Under the pieces are notes generated by a model. It was not told the DNA's origin, did no database searches, and saw only the letters and a program-made list of their open reading frames with translations. A stretch of 7,151 nucleotides of DNA, taken from the NCBI GenBank assembly GCA_032250585.1, contig JAVVFH010000178.1, positions 1-7,151 on the forward strand, read 5' to 3'. Origin of the DNA: JAVVFH01 sp032250585 (GTDB lineage: Bacteria > Pseudomonadota > Gammaproteobacteria > Xanthomonadales > SZUA-36). The first letter of the stretch is position 1, and each line of letters opens with the position of its first letter. The position numbers and the translations under genes were made by a program. Below are positions 1 through 6,966 of the stretch, one piece after another.

Positions 1-522
1 GCCCCTCACCGGCATGATGTCCGGCTGCAAGGCCGGCAGCAGGTTGCCGACCGTGTTCATGTCACGGGTCAGGGGCGAGACGACATAAGCATCGCCGGCA
101 AACGAGACCATGCCGACCTGACCTTCCCGCGTCGACTTCAACAGGTCGACCAGCGCGAATCGCACTCGCGTCAAACGATCGGGCCGCAGGTCCTGGGCCA
201 GCATCGAGCGCGACAGATCCAGCGCGATGACGCGCGCATCGCGGGCCGAGTATGCGTTATCCGGGATTTTCTGCCAGCTCGGCCCGGCCAATGCCAGAAT
301 GGTCAGCAGCAGCGCGGCGCCGGCCAGCCAGGGTCCGAACCGGCGGGAAGTTTCGCTTGCCTGCTGCACGCTCAGCCAGCGCAGTAAATGCGGGTCGCAA
401 ACCCGCGCCCAGTCGCCGGCCGGACGCCGGGAGCGTTGCCACCACCACGGCAGCAATACGACCAGCGGCAGCAACGCCAACCAGGCCGGGCGGATGAAAT
501 GGAGCGCCTCCAAGCCGCTCAT
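1..522 (-). CDS. batB: BatB-like VWA-domain membrane protein (3' end outside window)
   Basis: Only the first 174 codons are inside the window; the frame stays open through position 1. Residues 15-28 and 64-80 are hydrophobic and probably form two membrane segments. Residue 95 onward begins a von Willebrand factor A domain. Its MIDAS metal-binding motif is D102-L-S104-R-S106, followed by M107, and a candidate MIDAS threonine is T152 in SPLT. The stretch DLRPDRLTRVRF and the visible end DIMPVRG look like the BatB branch of the Bat (Bacteroides aerotolerance) family. The start is fixed by the ATGA overlap with the upstream batA stop and by a good Shine-Dalgarno (GGAGG, 4 nt before ATG) inside the end of batA. 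BatB proteins usually continue through the rest of the VWA domain to a further membrane segment, sometimes fused to or followed by a TPR protein; that part cannot be seen. Role inferred: membrane-anchored partner of the MoxR ATPase. Confidence 0.9.
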   Translation of the reverse strand, partial: MSGLEALHFIRPAWLALLPLVVLLPWWWQRSRRPAGDWARVCDPHLLRWLSVQQASETSRRFGPWLAGAALLLTILALAGPSWQKIPDNAYSARDARVIALDLSRSMLAQDLRPDRLTRVRFALVDLLKSTREGQVGMVSFAGDAYVVSPLTRDMNTVGNLLPALQPDIMPVRG

Positions 523-1541
523 GCCGCCTCCTGCATGGCTCGGCGGCCCGGCCAGATGCTCAGCATGGCCGCGATCAGCGTCACCAGCAGGGCACCGGCC
601 AGCGGCCAGAAGAACAGCTCATCCACCGGCCGTATCGCTTCCTCGTCGCTTGCCACCGGTTCCAGTTCGTCCAGCCGTTCGTAGATCCGGGCCAGGTCTC
701 CCGCGTCGCGCGCGCGGAAGTACGCGCCGCCAGTGAGTTCCGCGATCGCGCTCAGTGTTTCTTCATCGAGGTCGGCAGACGGGTTGACCAGGCGCGAGCC
801 GAAGAAATCACGAACCCTCATCTCGTCGGCACCCACGCCGACCGTGTAGATGGTCATTTCCTCGCGCATCGCGAATTCAGCCGCCTGCATGGGCTGAACT
901 TCGCCCGAGGTGTTGGCACCGTCGGTCAGCAGGATCAGCACCCGTTCGCTGGCTGCATCCTCGCGCAGGCGTTTTACCGCCAGGCCGATGGCATCGCCGA
1001 TCGCCGTCTCCCGGCCGGCCAGACCGATTTCGGCCTCCTCGAGCAATGTCGCTGTGGTCTCGGTATCGAAGGTCAGGGGGGTCTGCAGGTACGCCCTGCT
1101 GCCGAACAACACCAGGCCTACCCGGTCACCCTTGCGCCGCTCGATGAACTCACCCGCGACTTTCTTGACCACCGCAAGCCTATTGACCGCGCGCTGCCCG
1201 AGGATCATATCCTGCGTATCCATGCTGCCCGAGATGTCCACGGCCAACAGCAAGTCCCGGCCTGTGATCGGGAGCGTCTCGATTTCGCCCACCCATTGCG
1301 GGCGCGCCGCCGCCAGCAGCAACAGAACCCAGGCCAGCCCGGCCAGGGCGGCCAGAGCGGGCTGGCGCAGCCAGCCGGCCTGGGCAGAGCCGATGATGCC
1401 GAACCAGGGCACCCGCAGCGCCTGCATGCCGGCCTGCGGCGCCGCAGGCGCCCAGCGGCGCAACACCCAGGGCAGCGGCAGCAACAGCAGCAGGTACCGC
1501 CAGGCCAGCACCAGGCCTTCCGCTGACTCCAACTCAGCCAT
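519..1541 (-). CDS. batA: BatA-like VWA-domain membrane protein
   Basis: A 340-residue protein, about the usual length for BatA. Hydrophobic segments lie at about residues 16-27 and 62-79, before the VWA domain, and at 309-329 near the C terminus. The VWA domain would therefore sit between membrane anchors, by family analogy on the periplasmic side. The MIDAS motif is complete: D102-I-S104-G-S106-M, a threonine in TPLT (T154 or T157), and D207 in LLTDGANTSGEV. The LAAARPQWVGE stretch before the domain is typical of the family. VWA domains with MIDAS bind a divalent metal and proteins, so this is a likely scaffold or client-binding partner for MoxR. The start overlaps the end of the DUF4381 gene by 8 bp, and no strong Shine-Dalgarno is seen, which suggests translational coupling. 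The end overlaps batB by 4 bp. The gene is intact; assignment to the family is firm, the cellular role is inferred. Confidence 0.94.
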   Translation of the reverse strand: MAELESAEGLVLAWRYLLLLLPLPWVLRRWAPAAPQAGMQALRVPWFGIIGSAQAGWLRQPALAALAGLAWVLLLLAAARPQWVGEIETLPITGRDLLLAVDISGSMDTQDMILGQRAVNRLAVVKKVAGEFIERRKGDRVGLVLFGSRAYLQTPLTFDTETTATLLEEAEIGLAGRETAIGDAIGLAVKRLREDAASERVLILLTDGANTSGEVQPMQAAEFAMREEMTIYTVGVGADEMRVRDFFGSRLVNPSADLDEETLSAIAELTGGAYFRARDAGDLARIYERLDELEPVASDEEAIRPVDELFFWPLAGALLVTLIAAMLSIWPGRRAMQEAA

Positions 1542-2010
1542 ACAGACGAACCCATGTCACGGCCTGCTCATGCAGGGCATCGGCATCGAATTCCGGCAAC
1601 CTCTCGTAGGGCCCGTGGGCCAGGGCCCGAAGCGACTCGGGCGCGGCCTGCTCGGGCAGCAGGGAAACGATGAAATCCACCCATTCCGGGCCCTGCAGTC
1701 GCGCGCAGGCCGTGCCGGGAAAGGCCCGTACCGCGACCGCGCGGATCAGGCGGTTCACCCCGGCGAGAAATTCCCGCGGTTCACGCGCGGGGTCGTGGAC
1801 CTGCCTGAGCGCTTCGAGCTCCCGCAGCCACTGGCGCCGCCGCCGGTACCGTGCCAGCCAACGGCCGACGACGCGCAGCGCCAGCGCCGCCAGCACGAGC
1901 AGAATCAAAGCCAGCAGCCACCAACCGGGCGCCGGCGGCCACCAGGAAGGTTCGGCCGCAGCGTGTATGTCTCGCAACTGTGTCAGCAATGATGAAGGTT
2001 CAGCGTTCAT
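1534..2010 (-). CDS. DUF4381 single-pass membrane protein of the MoxR/VWA operon
   Basis: A 158-residue protein. The N-terminal part LRDIHAAAEPSWWPPAPGWW matches the characteristic tryptophan/proline-rich start of DUF4381 proteins. One membrane helix follows at about residues 29-48. It is then strongly basic (RYRRRRQW), so by the positive-inside rule the C-terminal domain of about 100 residues should be cytoplasmic. No catalytic motif is visible. DUF4381 proteins are found almost only between DUF58 and batA genes, which fits this position; they are thought to be structural members of the Bat machinery, but no biochemical role is established. It begins 41 bp after the DUF58 stop; an in-frame TGA lies just upstream, so this ATG is the first one available, although a Shine-Dalgarno is not evident. 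It overlaps batA by 8 bp. Confidence 0.88.
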   Translation of the reverse strand: MNAEPSSLLTQLRDIHAAAEPSWWPPAPGWWLLALILLVLAALALRVVGRWLARYRRRRQWLRELEALRQVHDPAREPREFLAGVNRLIRAVAVRAFPGTACARLQGPEWVDFIVSLLPEQAAPESLRALAHGPYERLPEFDADALHEQAVTWVRLYG

Positions 2011-2051
2011 GGATCGATTTCACGCGGGCCGACCAGTAACCGCGACCCGGG

Positions 2052-2987
2052 TCACGGTACCAGCATGCGCAGTTCGCGGCCCAACACGTCGACCGGGTCT
2101 TCATCGGTGTGCAGAACCAGCCAGCCGCATTGGTGCTTCTGGAAGAGTCGACGCGGTTCACGAAGGTGTTTGAGTCCCATTTCCCGGTAGCGGTTCCGCT
2201 CAGGCTCACGGGCCATGTCCAGCACGGCCGCCTGTTTGCCGTCCGTGATCGGGTAACGCCCCGGCGGCAGCCGGTACTCCGCCGGGTCCAGTACCTGGCA
2301 GCCGATCACGTCGTTGTGCTGGCGCAAGCGGGAAAGATGGCGGTTGCAGTCTTCGTCCAGGTTGAAGAAATCACTGATGACGATGATCAGGCTGCCAGGG
2401 CGCGCCGCGTGCCGCACCCGTTCCAGCGCCCCGGAAAGCGGCTCGCGGGTCCCGTCATCGGCCCGTTCGGGCTGCAGCCAGTCCGCCAACCCCTGGATCA
2501 TGCGCATGGCACCCCGGCGACCGCCAGCGGGGCGCAGCTCGCGATGCCGGCCGGCGGCGAACAGAAAACCGCCGACCCGGTCGCCGCGGCGCACGGCAGA
2601 CCAGGCGATGGCGGCAGCCAGTTCACCGGCCGCCACCGATTTCAGGCGCTTGCGCGTGCCGAAAAAGAGGCTCGAACTTGCGTCGAGCACCACCAGCACG
2701 GGCCGTTCGCGCTCCTCCTGAAACACCTTGGTGTGCGGCCGGCCGGTGCGCGCGGTCACACGCCAGTCCATGTTGCGGATGTCGTCGCCCGGCTGGTAGT
2801 TGCGCGATTCGACAAAATCCACGCCGCGCCCGCGGAATCGCGACCGGTAGGCGCCGGCCAGCGCCGAAGCCGCCGCCTGGCGCATTGGCAGGCGCAGGGC
2901 CTGGCAGCGGGGACGCAGCGCGATCAGCTCGGCGGAGGTCAGGTGGATGCCGTCACCCCGCGCGGTGCGACCGGAGCCCAGGGTCAT
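2052..2987 (-). CDS. DUF58 domain protein (VWA-like), MoxR operon partner
   Basis: A 311-residue soluble protein with the DUF58 signature: RSRFRGRGVDFVESRNYQPGDDIRNMDWR at residues 48-76 (given here only to identify the block: R-x-Y-x-P-G-D-D-x-R-x-x-D-W), then the AR-x-G-P-x-x-K-x-F-x-E-E-R run at 79-95. A VWA-like fold follows, with a MIDAS-type motif D102-A-S104-S-S106 and a second strand ending IVISDFF at about 202-208. No membrane segment is visible; this matches the short soluble DUF58 subgroup rather than the longer membrane-bound one. The frame is open upstream to 3161, but that extension would lie wholly inside moxR. The ATG at 2987, overlapping the moxR TGA as ATGA, is the sensible start. 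Likely role: cytoplasmic partner of the MoxR ATPase; exact function unknown for the family. Confidence 0.92.
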   Translation of the reverse strand: MTLGSGRTARGDGIHLTSAELIALRPRCQALRLPMRQAAASALAGAYRSRFRGRGVDFVESRNYQPGDDIRNMDWRVTARTGRPHTKVFQEERERPVLVVLDASSSLFFGTRKRLKSVAAGELAAAIAWSAVRRGDRVGGFLFAAGRHRELRPAGGRRGAMRMIQGLADWLQPERADDGTREPLSGALERVRHAARPGSLIIVISDFFNLDEDCNRHLSRLRQHNDVIGCQVLDPAEYRLPPGRYPITDGKQAAVLDMAREPERNRYREMGLKHLREPRRLFQKHQCGWLVLHTDEDPVDVLGRELRMLVP

Positions 2988-3997
2988 GGCACAGGCACCC
3001 GATCCAGCAGGCGGTCGACCAGCTGATCCACGGTGACCCCGTCCGCCTCGGCTTCGTAAGACAGCAGGACACGGTGCCTGAACACGTCGTGAATCATGGC
3101 GTGAATGTCGTCCGGCGAGACGTAATCGCGCGCATGCAACCAGGCGCGCGCCCGTGCGCAACGGTCGAGCGCGATGGTCGCCCGCGGGCTGGCACCGAAG
3201 CTCACCATGCGTGACAACCCCTCATCCCAAGTGCCGGGGTCGCGCGTCGCCAACACCAGCTGCACGATGTAATCTTCCAGCGCCGGGGCCATGAACATGT
3301 CCAGTACGCCTTTCTGGGCAAGAAAAACCTGTTCCTGGCTTACCAGCACCGGTGCCGTCGGGCGTTCACCCAACTGCTCCATCGCCTGGTCGCGAGCCAA
3401 CTGCAGGATGCCTTTTTCCGCGGCCGCGTCCGGATAGCCGATGGACACGTGCATCAAAAAGCGGTCTAGCTGTGCTTCGGGCAACGGGTAAGTGCCTTCC
3501 TGTTCGATGGGGTTTTGCGTGGCCATCACGAGAAACAGCCGCGGCAGGATATAGGTGACGCGGCCGACGGTCACCTGGTGTTCGCCCATGGCTTCGAGCA
3601 GCGCCGACTGGACCTTGGCAGGCGCGCGGTTCACTTCATCGGCGAGAATCAGGTTGTGGAAAATGGGGCCCTGCTGAAATTCGAAAGTGCCTTCCTGGGG
3701 ACGGTAGATCTCGGTGCCCGTGAGGTCGGCGGGGAGCAGGTCGGGCGTGAACTGAATGCGATGGAAATCGCCTTCGATCCGGTCGGCAATCACTTTGATT
3801 GCGGTGGTCTTGGCCAGGCCGGGCGCGCCTTCCACGAGCAGATGCCCGTTGCTGAGCAGAGCGATCAGCAAGCGCTCCATCAGGCGGTGCTGGCCGATGA
3901 TCAGTTCGTTGGCAGCGAAATTCAGGGCCTTGAAGGCCTCGTGCACCCCGCTCTCGGACGCCGTCGGCGCTGCCGTGCTTTCATTCATGTTTTGCAT
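2984..3997 (-). CDS. moxR: MoxR-family AAA+ ATPase
   Basis: A 337-residue AAA+ ATPase, normal length for the MoxR family. The ATP site is complete: Walker A GAPGLAKT at residues 57-64, Walker B LILADE at 116-121, sensor 1 in ATQNP at 159-163, a candidate arginine finger at R179 in LPEAQLDRF, and sensor 2 in GASPRA (R272). LLPADLTGTEIY and the QEGTYPLPEAQLDRF region are classic MoxR signatures. MoxR ATPases are thought to act as chaperones that mature or assemble client complexes together with VWA proteins. Here it is the first gene of an operon with DUF58, DUF4381, batA and batB, placing it in the MoxR-proper group. The ATG at 3997 is preferred over the one at 3988 because AGGA lies 8 nt upstream of it. 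The client is unknown. Confidence 0.96.
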   Translation of the reverse strand: MQNMNESTAAPTASESGVHEAFKALNFAANELIIGQHRLMERLLIALLSNGHLLVEGAPGLAKTTAIKVIADRIEGDFHRIQFTPDLLPADLTGTEIYRPQEGTFEFQQGPIFHNLILADEVNRAPAKVQSALLEAMGEHQVTVGRVTYILPRLFLVMATQNPIEQEGTYPLPEAQLDRFLMHVSIGYPDAAAEKGILQLARDQAMEQLGERPTAPVLVSQEQVFLAQKGVLDMFMAPALEDYIVQLVLATRDPGTWDEGLSRMVSFGASPRATIALDRCARARAWLHARDYVSPDDIHAMIHDVFRHRVLLSYEAEADGVTVDQLVDRLLDRVPVP

Positions 3998-4163
3998 GTA
4001 ACGGATCCTGCATCAGTGCTTTCTCAATCGGAAGCGGGGAGTATACAGACTGGCGGTGGCCCGGTTGGACTCTGCCAGCGTTCCTGTGTAACAAATAGAG
4101 GCTATTACCGCGGTGTCAATGGTCACGCCGCTGCCGACCGGAGAAAAATCGTCGCCGCCTGCC
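3998..4163 (-). promoter_or_regulatory. priA-moxR intergenic region with possible moxR operon promoters
   Basis: This 166 bp gap separates priA from the moxR operon, both read leftward. On the minus strand there is a perfect -35 box TTGACA (4114-4119), with a weak -10-like TATTTG (4092-4097) at 16 bp spacing. Closer to moxR is a good -10-like TATACT (4040-4045), but without a recognisable -35 box 17 bp upstream. Either could drive the operon. No convincing intrinsic terminator follows the priA stop: the TTTTT about 16 bases after it is not preceded by a stable stem. Read-through from priA is therefore possible. Calls are by eye only. Confidence 0.35.
4006..4009 (-). promoter_or_regulatory. 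Ribosome binding site of moxR
   Basis: AGGA on the minus strand, 8 nt before the ATG at 3997. The spacing is right for this start and too long (17 nt) for the alternative in-frame ATG at 3988, so it decides the start choice. Confidence 0.6.
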
Positions 4164-6341
4164 TTACAATTCCTGCGGGTCGATGTCCATGGCCCAGCGC
4201 ACCTTGCGGCCAGCAGGCACTTTGCGCAGCCGCGGCAGCCAGGCATCGACCTGGCGGTGCAACGCCGGCCGATTGTCCGCCAGCAGTGTCAGGTACATCC
4301 TCGAGCGGCCGCCCAGCCGTTCCATGATCGCCGGCATCGGGCCGTAAAGCCGCGTTTCACCCGGCGGAAACAGTTTCGCCGCCTCGGCGAGAAACCGCTC
4401 GACGTCGGTACGCGCATGCGCGTCGGCGCGCAGCAGTGCCTGGTATCCGGCCGGCGGCAGGCCGGCCGCCTGGCGTTCCTCAAGCAGCCAAAGTGCGTAA
4501 GCCTGGTAACCGCGGGTCAACAGCAGTTCGAGCGCCGGATGCTCCGGGTGCAGGGTCTGAAGAATCACCGTCCCCGGCTTTTCCATGCGCCCGGCCCTTC
4601 CAGCGACCTGCTGGAGCAACTGGCCCATCCGCTCCAAAGCCCGGTAATCAGCGCTGTACAGGGCCTGGTCGACATTGACGATCACCACCAGCGTGACGGC
4701 CGGAAAGTGATGGCCCTTGGCCAACATCTGCGTGCCGACCAGCAGGCAGGGCTCGCCTTTCATGACCATCGCGAGCTGTTCGGCCATCACGCCTTTGCGG
4801 TTGGTGCTGTCGCGGTCGAAGCGCAGCACCGGGATGCCGGGATGGTGTTGCTCGAGCGCTTCCTCGAGGCGCTGCGTCCCCTCGCCGGCGCCGTGCAGCG
4901 CGTCCGCGCGGCAGTCGGGACACAGCGACGGCGCCGGGCACTGGCGGCCGCAATGGTGGCAGCACAGCCGATGGGCGCTGCGATGCCAGGTCATGTGCGC
5001 GTCGCAACGCTTGCAGTCGCCATGCCAGCCGCATTCCTGGCACATCAGGACCGGCGCATAGCCTCGCCGGTTCAGAAACACCATCGCCTGCTCGCCCCGC
5101 TTCAGGGTTTCTCCGATGGCCTCGGTCGCCGCGGCGCTGAGACCATTGACCGTGGGCTGGTGGCGCAGGTCCAGGACGCGCCAGGCCGGCAGGCTCGCCC
5201 GGGTGGCACGGCTGCGCAGCTGGTGCCAGCGATACTTGCCTGCGACGGCGTTGCTCAGCGTTTCCAGCGACGGCGTCGCACTGCCCAGCACGACGGGCAC
5301 GCCCAGGGTGGCCGCACGTTTCACCGCAACGTCACGTGCCGAATAGCGGAAACCGTCCTGCTGCTTGAACGAGGCGTCGTGTTCTTCGTCCAGCACGATC
5401 AAACCCAGCCGCGGCAGCGGGGTAAAAAGCGCCGAGCGCGTGCCGACGATCAGCGGCGCGCGGCCGGCGCGGGCTGCCGCCCAGGCGTCCAGCCGCCCGC
5501 CCCTGCTTTTGCCTGAGTGAATCACGGCAGGCTCAACACCCAGGCGACGCCTGAAACGTCGCAGCAGTTGCGGCGTCAGGCCGATCTCCGGCACCAGCAC
5601 CAAAGCCTGCCGGCCGGAAACGAGCACCGATTCCAGCAGCCGCATATAGACCTCGGTCTTGCCGCTGCCGGTGATCCCGTCCAGCAGATGACAGCAAAAA
5701 CCCGCGGGTTCGGAAACGATCGCCTCCACGGCCTGCTGTTGTTCCGTGGTGAGTTTCGGGCCGGGCGAAAAAGCCGGCGCGTCCGGCGGCGCGTTTTGCA
5801 CACTCACCCAGGCGTTGGCGACCAGTGCGGCCAGGGTCTTGCGCCATTGACTGCCGATGGCGGCGAGCGCGTCTTCAGCACAGGTGCCCCCGGCGATCGC
5901 CTCGAGCATCGCATGCTGCACCGGCGCGCGGCCTGGCGACTGTGCCAGCCGCTCCCGGCCTGATGCCGTGATGCGATAGCTCAGCGGCGGCGGCGGCAAC
6001 TTTCCGTCGGCCCGGCGCAAGGCCGGCGGCAGCGCACCGCTCACCACTTCCCCGGGTGCGTGCTTGTAGTAATGCCAGCACCATTCCAGCAGACTGACCA
6101 GGCCCGCATCCAGCAACGGCTCGCCGTCGTCCAGGGCCGCCTCGGCGCGCAACAGCCGCTCGGCCGGCACCTCGCTGCTTGCGCTGTGCCCGATCACCAC
6201 GCCGACGATCTTGCGCCGGCCGAACGGCACCAGCACGCGCGCGCCGGCTGCGATGCCGTCGTATCCCTGCGGCGGCAGGTAATCGAACAGCTGCGGCAGG
6301 GGAACCGGCAGGGCGACCTGGATGATGGTCTCGGCGCTCAT
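4164..6341 (-). CDS. priA: Primosomal protein N' (replication restart helicase PriA)
   Basis: A 725-residue protein, against 732 in E. coli. PriA binds stalled or repaired forks, unwinds the lagging arm 3' to 5' and starts reloading of DnaB. Domains in order: DNA 3'-end binding domain at about 1-105; winged helix at about 110-190; helicase lobe 1 with Walker A GITGSGKT (222-229), DEEH (318-321) and SAT (354-356); lobe 2 with VGTQMLAKGHHFP (535-547) and QQVAGRAGR (577-585); C-terminal domain from about 625. Lobe 2 carries the zinc module: C434, C437, C443, C446, C461, C464, C474 and C477, the same eight-cysteine spacing as E. coli, with two extra cysteines (C460, C468). All catalytic motifs are intact. 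The ATG at 6341 has GAGG only 3 nt upstream, a close but usable Shine-Dalgarno. It is divergent from mscL, and no other primosome gene lies in the window. Confidence 0.97.
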   Translation of the reverse strand: MSAETIIQVALPVPLPQLFDYLPPQGYDGIAAGARVLVPFGRRKIVGVVIGHSASSEVPAERLLRAEAALDDGEPLLDAGLVSLLEWCWHYYKHAPGEVVSGALPPALRRADGKLPPPPLSYRITASGRERLAQSPGRAPVQHAMLEAIAGGTCAEDALAAIGSQWRKTLAALVANAWVSVQNAPPDAPAFSPGPKLTTEQQQAVEAIVSEPAGFCCHLLDGITGSGKTEVYMRLLESVLVSGRQALVLVPEIGLTPQLLRRFRRRLGVEPAVIHSGKSRGGRLDAWAAARAGRAPLIVGTRSALFTPLPRLGLIVLDEEHDASFKQQDGFRYSARDVAVKRAATLGVPVVLGSATPSLETLSNAVAGKYRWHQLRSRATRASLPAWRVLDLRHQPTVNGLSAAATEAIGETLKRGEQAMVFLNRRGYAPVLMCQECGWHGDCKRCDAHMTWHRSAHRLCCHHCGRQCPAPSLCPDCRADALHGAGEGTQRLEEALEQHHPGIPVLRFDRDSTNRKGVMAEQLAMVMKGEPCLLVGTQMLAKGHHFPAVTLVVIVNVDQALYSADYRALERMGQLLQQVAGRAGRMEKPGTVILQTLHPEHPALELLLTRGYQAYALWLLEERQAAGLPPAGYQALLRADAHARTDVERFLAEAAKLFPPGETRLYGPMPAIMERLGGRSRMYLTLLADNRPALHRQVDAWLPRLRKVPAGRKVRWAMDIDPQEL

Positions 6342-6387
6342 TAGCCTCGAATTCTATCAGCAGGCGCGTGTGCCGGGATGTTCGCGC

Positions 6388-6393
6388 TAATAT
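6388..6393 (+). promoter_or_regulatory. Possible -10 element of the mscL promoter
   Basis: TAATAT preceded by C, in the 139 bp divergent region between priA and mscL. There is no good -35 box at the proper distance. A -10 box with C just upstream and a poor -35 would suit the stress sigma factor RpoS, which controls mscL in E. coli, but this is a weak inference from six bases. If used, the mscL leader would be about 85 nt long and include the duplicated hairpin units. Confidence 0.2.
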
Positions 6394-6400
6394 GAATCCC

Positions 6401-6446
6401 GGCCGGCGCAAGCCGGTCTGACAGACTGTCGCCGGGCGCAAACCGG
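6401..6446 (+). repeat. Duplicated hairpin units flanking a palindrome, upstream of mscL
   Basis: Two near-identical units lie 29 bp apart: GCCGGCGCAAGCCGG (6402-6416) and GCCGGGCGCAAACCGG (6431-6446). The first folds as a perfect 5 bp stem CCGGC/GCCGG (extendable by G-U and G-C pairs) closed by GCAA, a GNRA tetraloop. The second can form a shorter CCGG/CCGG stem. Between them is the palindrome GACAG-A-CTGTC (6420-6430). The block lies in the probable mscL 5' leader and 60-105 bp upstream of priA, so it could be an RNA structure, an operator, or a degenerate repeat. Confidence 0.6.
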
Positions 6447-6469
6447 AGAAAGGCAAAAAAACAATATGG

Positions 6470-6474
6470 AAGGA
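6470..6474 (+). promoter_or_regulatory. Ribosome binding site of mscL
   Basis: AAGGA with 6 nt spacing to the ATG at 6481. It favours this start over the second in-frame ATG (codon 3). The site lies inside a 4-codon reading frame ATG-GAA-GGA-AAT-TAA (6466-6480) whose stop directly abuts the mscL ATG. Confidence 0.85.
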
Positions 6475-6480
6475 AATTAA

Positions 6481-6882
6481 ATGGCAATGATAAAAGAGTT
6501 TCGTGATTTCGCGATACGCGGAAACGTCGTGGACATGGCCGTGGGTATCGTCATTGGCGGCGCGTTCGGCAAGATCGTTTCGTCTTTCGTTAACGACGTT
6601 CTGATGCCGCCGATCGGCCTGGCCGTGGGCGGAGTCGATTTCGCCGACCTGACCGTGACGCTCAAGCAGGCCAGCGGTGAGGTGGCCGCGGTAACCCTGA
6701 ACTACGGGTCGTTCGTGCAGACCGTGGTCGACTTCGCCATCATTGCGTTCGCGGTCTTCATGGTGATCAAGGCCATGAACCGCATGAAGAAGAAAGAAGA
6801 GGCCCAGCCCGCGGCACCGCCCAAGCCCTCCGCGGAAGAAATTCTGCTGACGGAAATCAGGGATTTGCTGAAGAAGGACTGA
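6481..6882 (+). CDS. mscL: Large-conductance mechanosensitive channel MscL
   Basis: A 133-residue protein, near the 136 residues of E. coli MscL and alignable to it almost throughout. MscL forms a homopentameric inner-membrane pore that opens under membrane tension and releases solutes during hypo-osmotic shock. Visible parts: an amphipathic N-terminal helix (MIKEFRDFAIRGN, residues 3-15), TM1 at about 15-45 with the conserved NVVDxAVG and GxAFGKIVSS motifs, a periplasmic loop at about 46-75, TM2 at about 76-100, a basic/acidic cluster RMKKKEE (101-107), a proline/alanine linker, and the C-terminal helix EEILLTEIRDLLKK (119-132). The hydrophobic gate residues L19 and V23 of E. coli are M19 and I23 here, conservative changes that should keep the gate hydrophobic. 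A strong Shine-Dalgarno supports the start. It is a single-gene unit facing away from priA and followed by repeats. Confidence 0.97.
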   Translation: MAMIKEFRDFAIRGNVVDMAVGIVIGGAFGKIVSSFVNDVLMPPIGLAVGGVDFADLTVTLKQASGEVAAVTLNYGSFVQTVVDFAIIAFAVFMVIKAMNRMKKKEEAQPAAPPKPSAEEILLTEIRDLLKKD

Positions 6883-6885
6883 TAG

Positions 6886-6903
6886 TGGTCCGGCGTGGGA
6901 CCA
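6886..6903 (+). repeat. Short hairpin directly after mscL
   Basis: TGGTCC (6886-6891) and GGACCA (6898-6903) form a 6 bp stem with a 6 nt loop, starting 4 nt after the mscL stop. No T-run follows, so it is not a standard intrinsic terminator; it may protect the mRNA 3' end or be incidental. Confidence 0.4.
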
Positions 6904-6929
6904 GCTCCATGTGAAAGCCTCATGTAGGA

Positions 6930-6953
6930 GCGGCTTTAGCCGCGATGGTTTTT
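6930..6953 (+). terminator. Possible mscL terminator formed by the first REP copy
   Basis: The stem GCGGC/GCCGC with a tight loop (6930-6943) is followed after 5 nt by TTTTT (6949-6953). The gap between stem and T-run makes it a weak intrinsic terminator, but it is the first candidate downstream of mscL with a T-run. Confidence 0.4.
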
Positions 6954-6966
6954 ACATCCAGGCCTG

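Noticed and set aside
910..1992. Plus-strand open frame of 360 codons opposite batA and the DUF4381 gene
   Set aside because: Composition is low-complexity (serine, arginine, alanine, glutamine rich) and mirrors the codons of the real genes on the other strand.
2109..3026. Plus-strand open frame of 305 codons opposite the DUF58 gene
   Set aside because: It is antisense to a clear DUF58 gene and has no family resemblance.
2988..3161. N-terminal extension of the DUF58 frame up to position 3161
   Set aside because: The extra 58 codons lie inside moxR and look unlike DUF58; the ATG at 2987 makes the usual ATGA overlap with the moxR stop.
4013..4246. Minus-strand 77-codon frame in the priA-moxR gap
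   Set aside because: It overlaps the end of priA in another frame, has no visible domain or hydrophobic pattern and no good start signal; the gap is better explained as promoter region.
4113..5516. Long open frame of 467 codons on the plus strand opposite priA
   Set aside because: It lies wholly antisense to an intact, motif-complete priA, has no recognisable domain and no proper upstream site. Long antisense frames are expected at this GC content.
6335..6353. TAGAAT box just before the priA ATG as a -10 element
   Set aside because: It would place the transcript start almost on the ATG, and no -35 match is present at about 17 bp; too weak to annotate.
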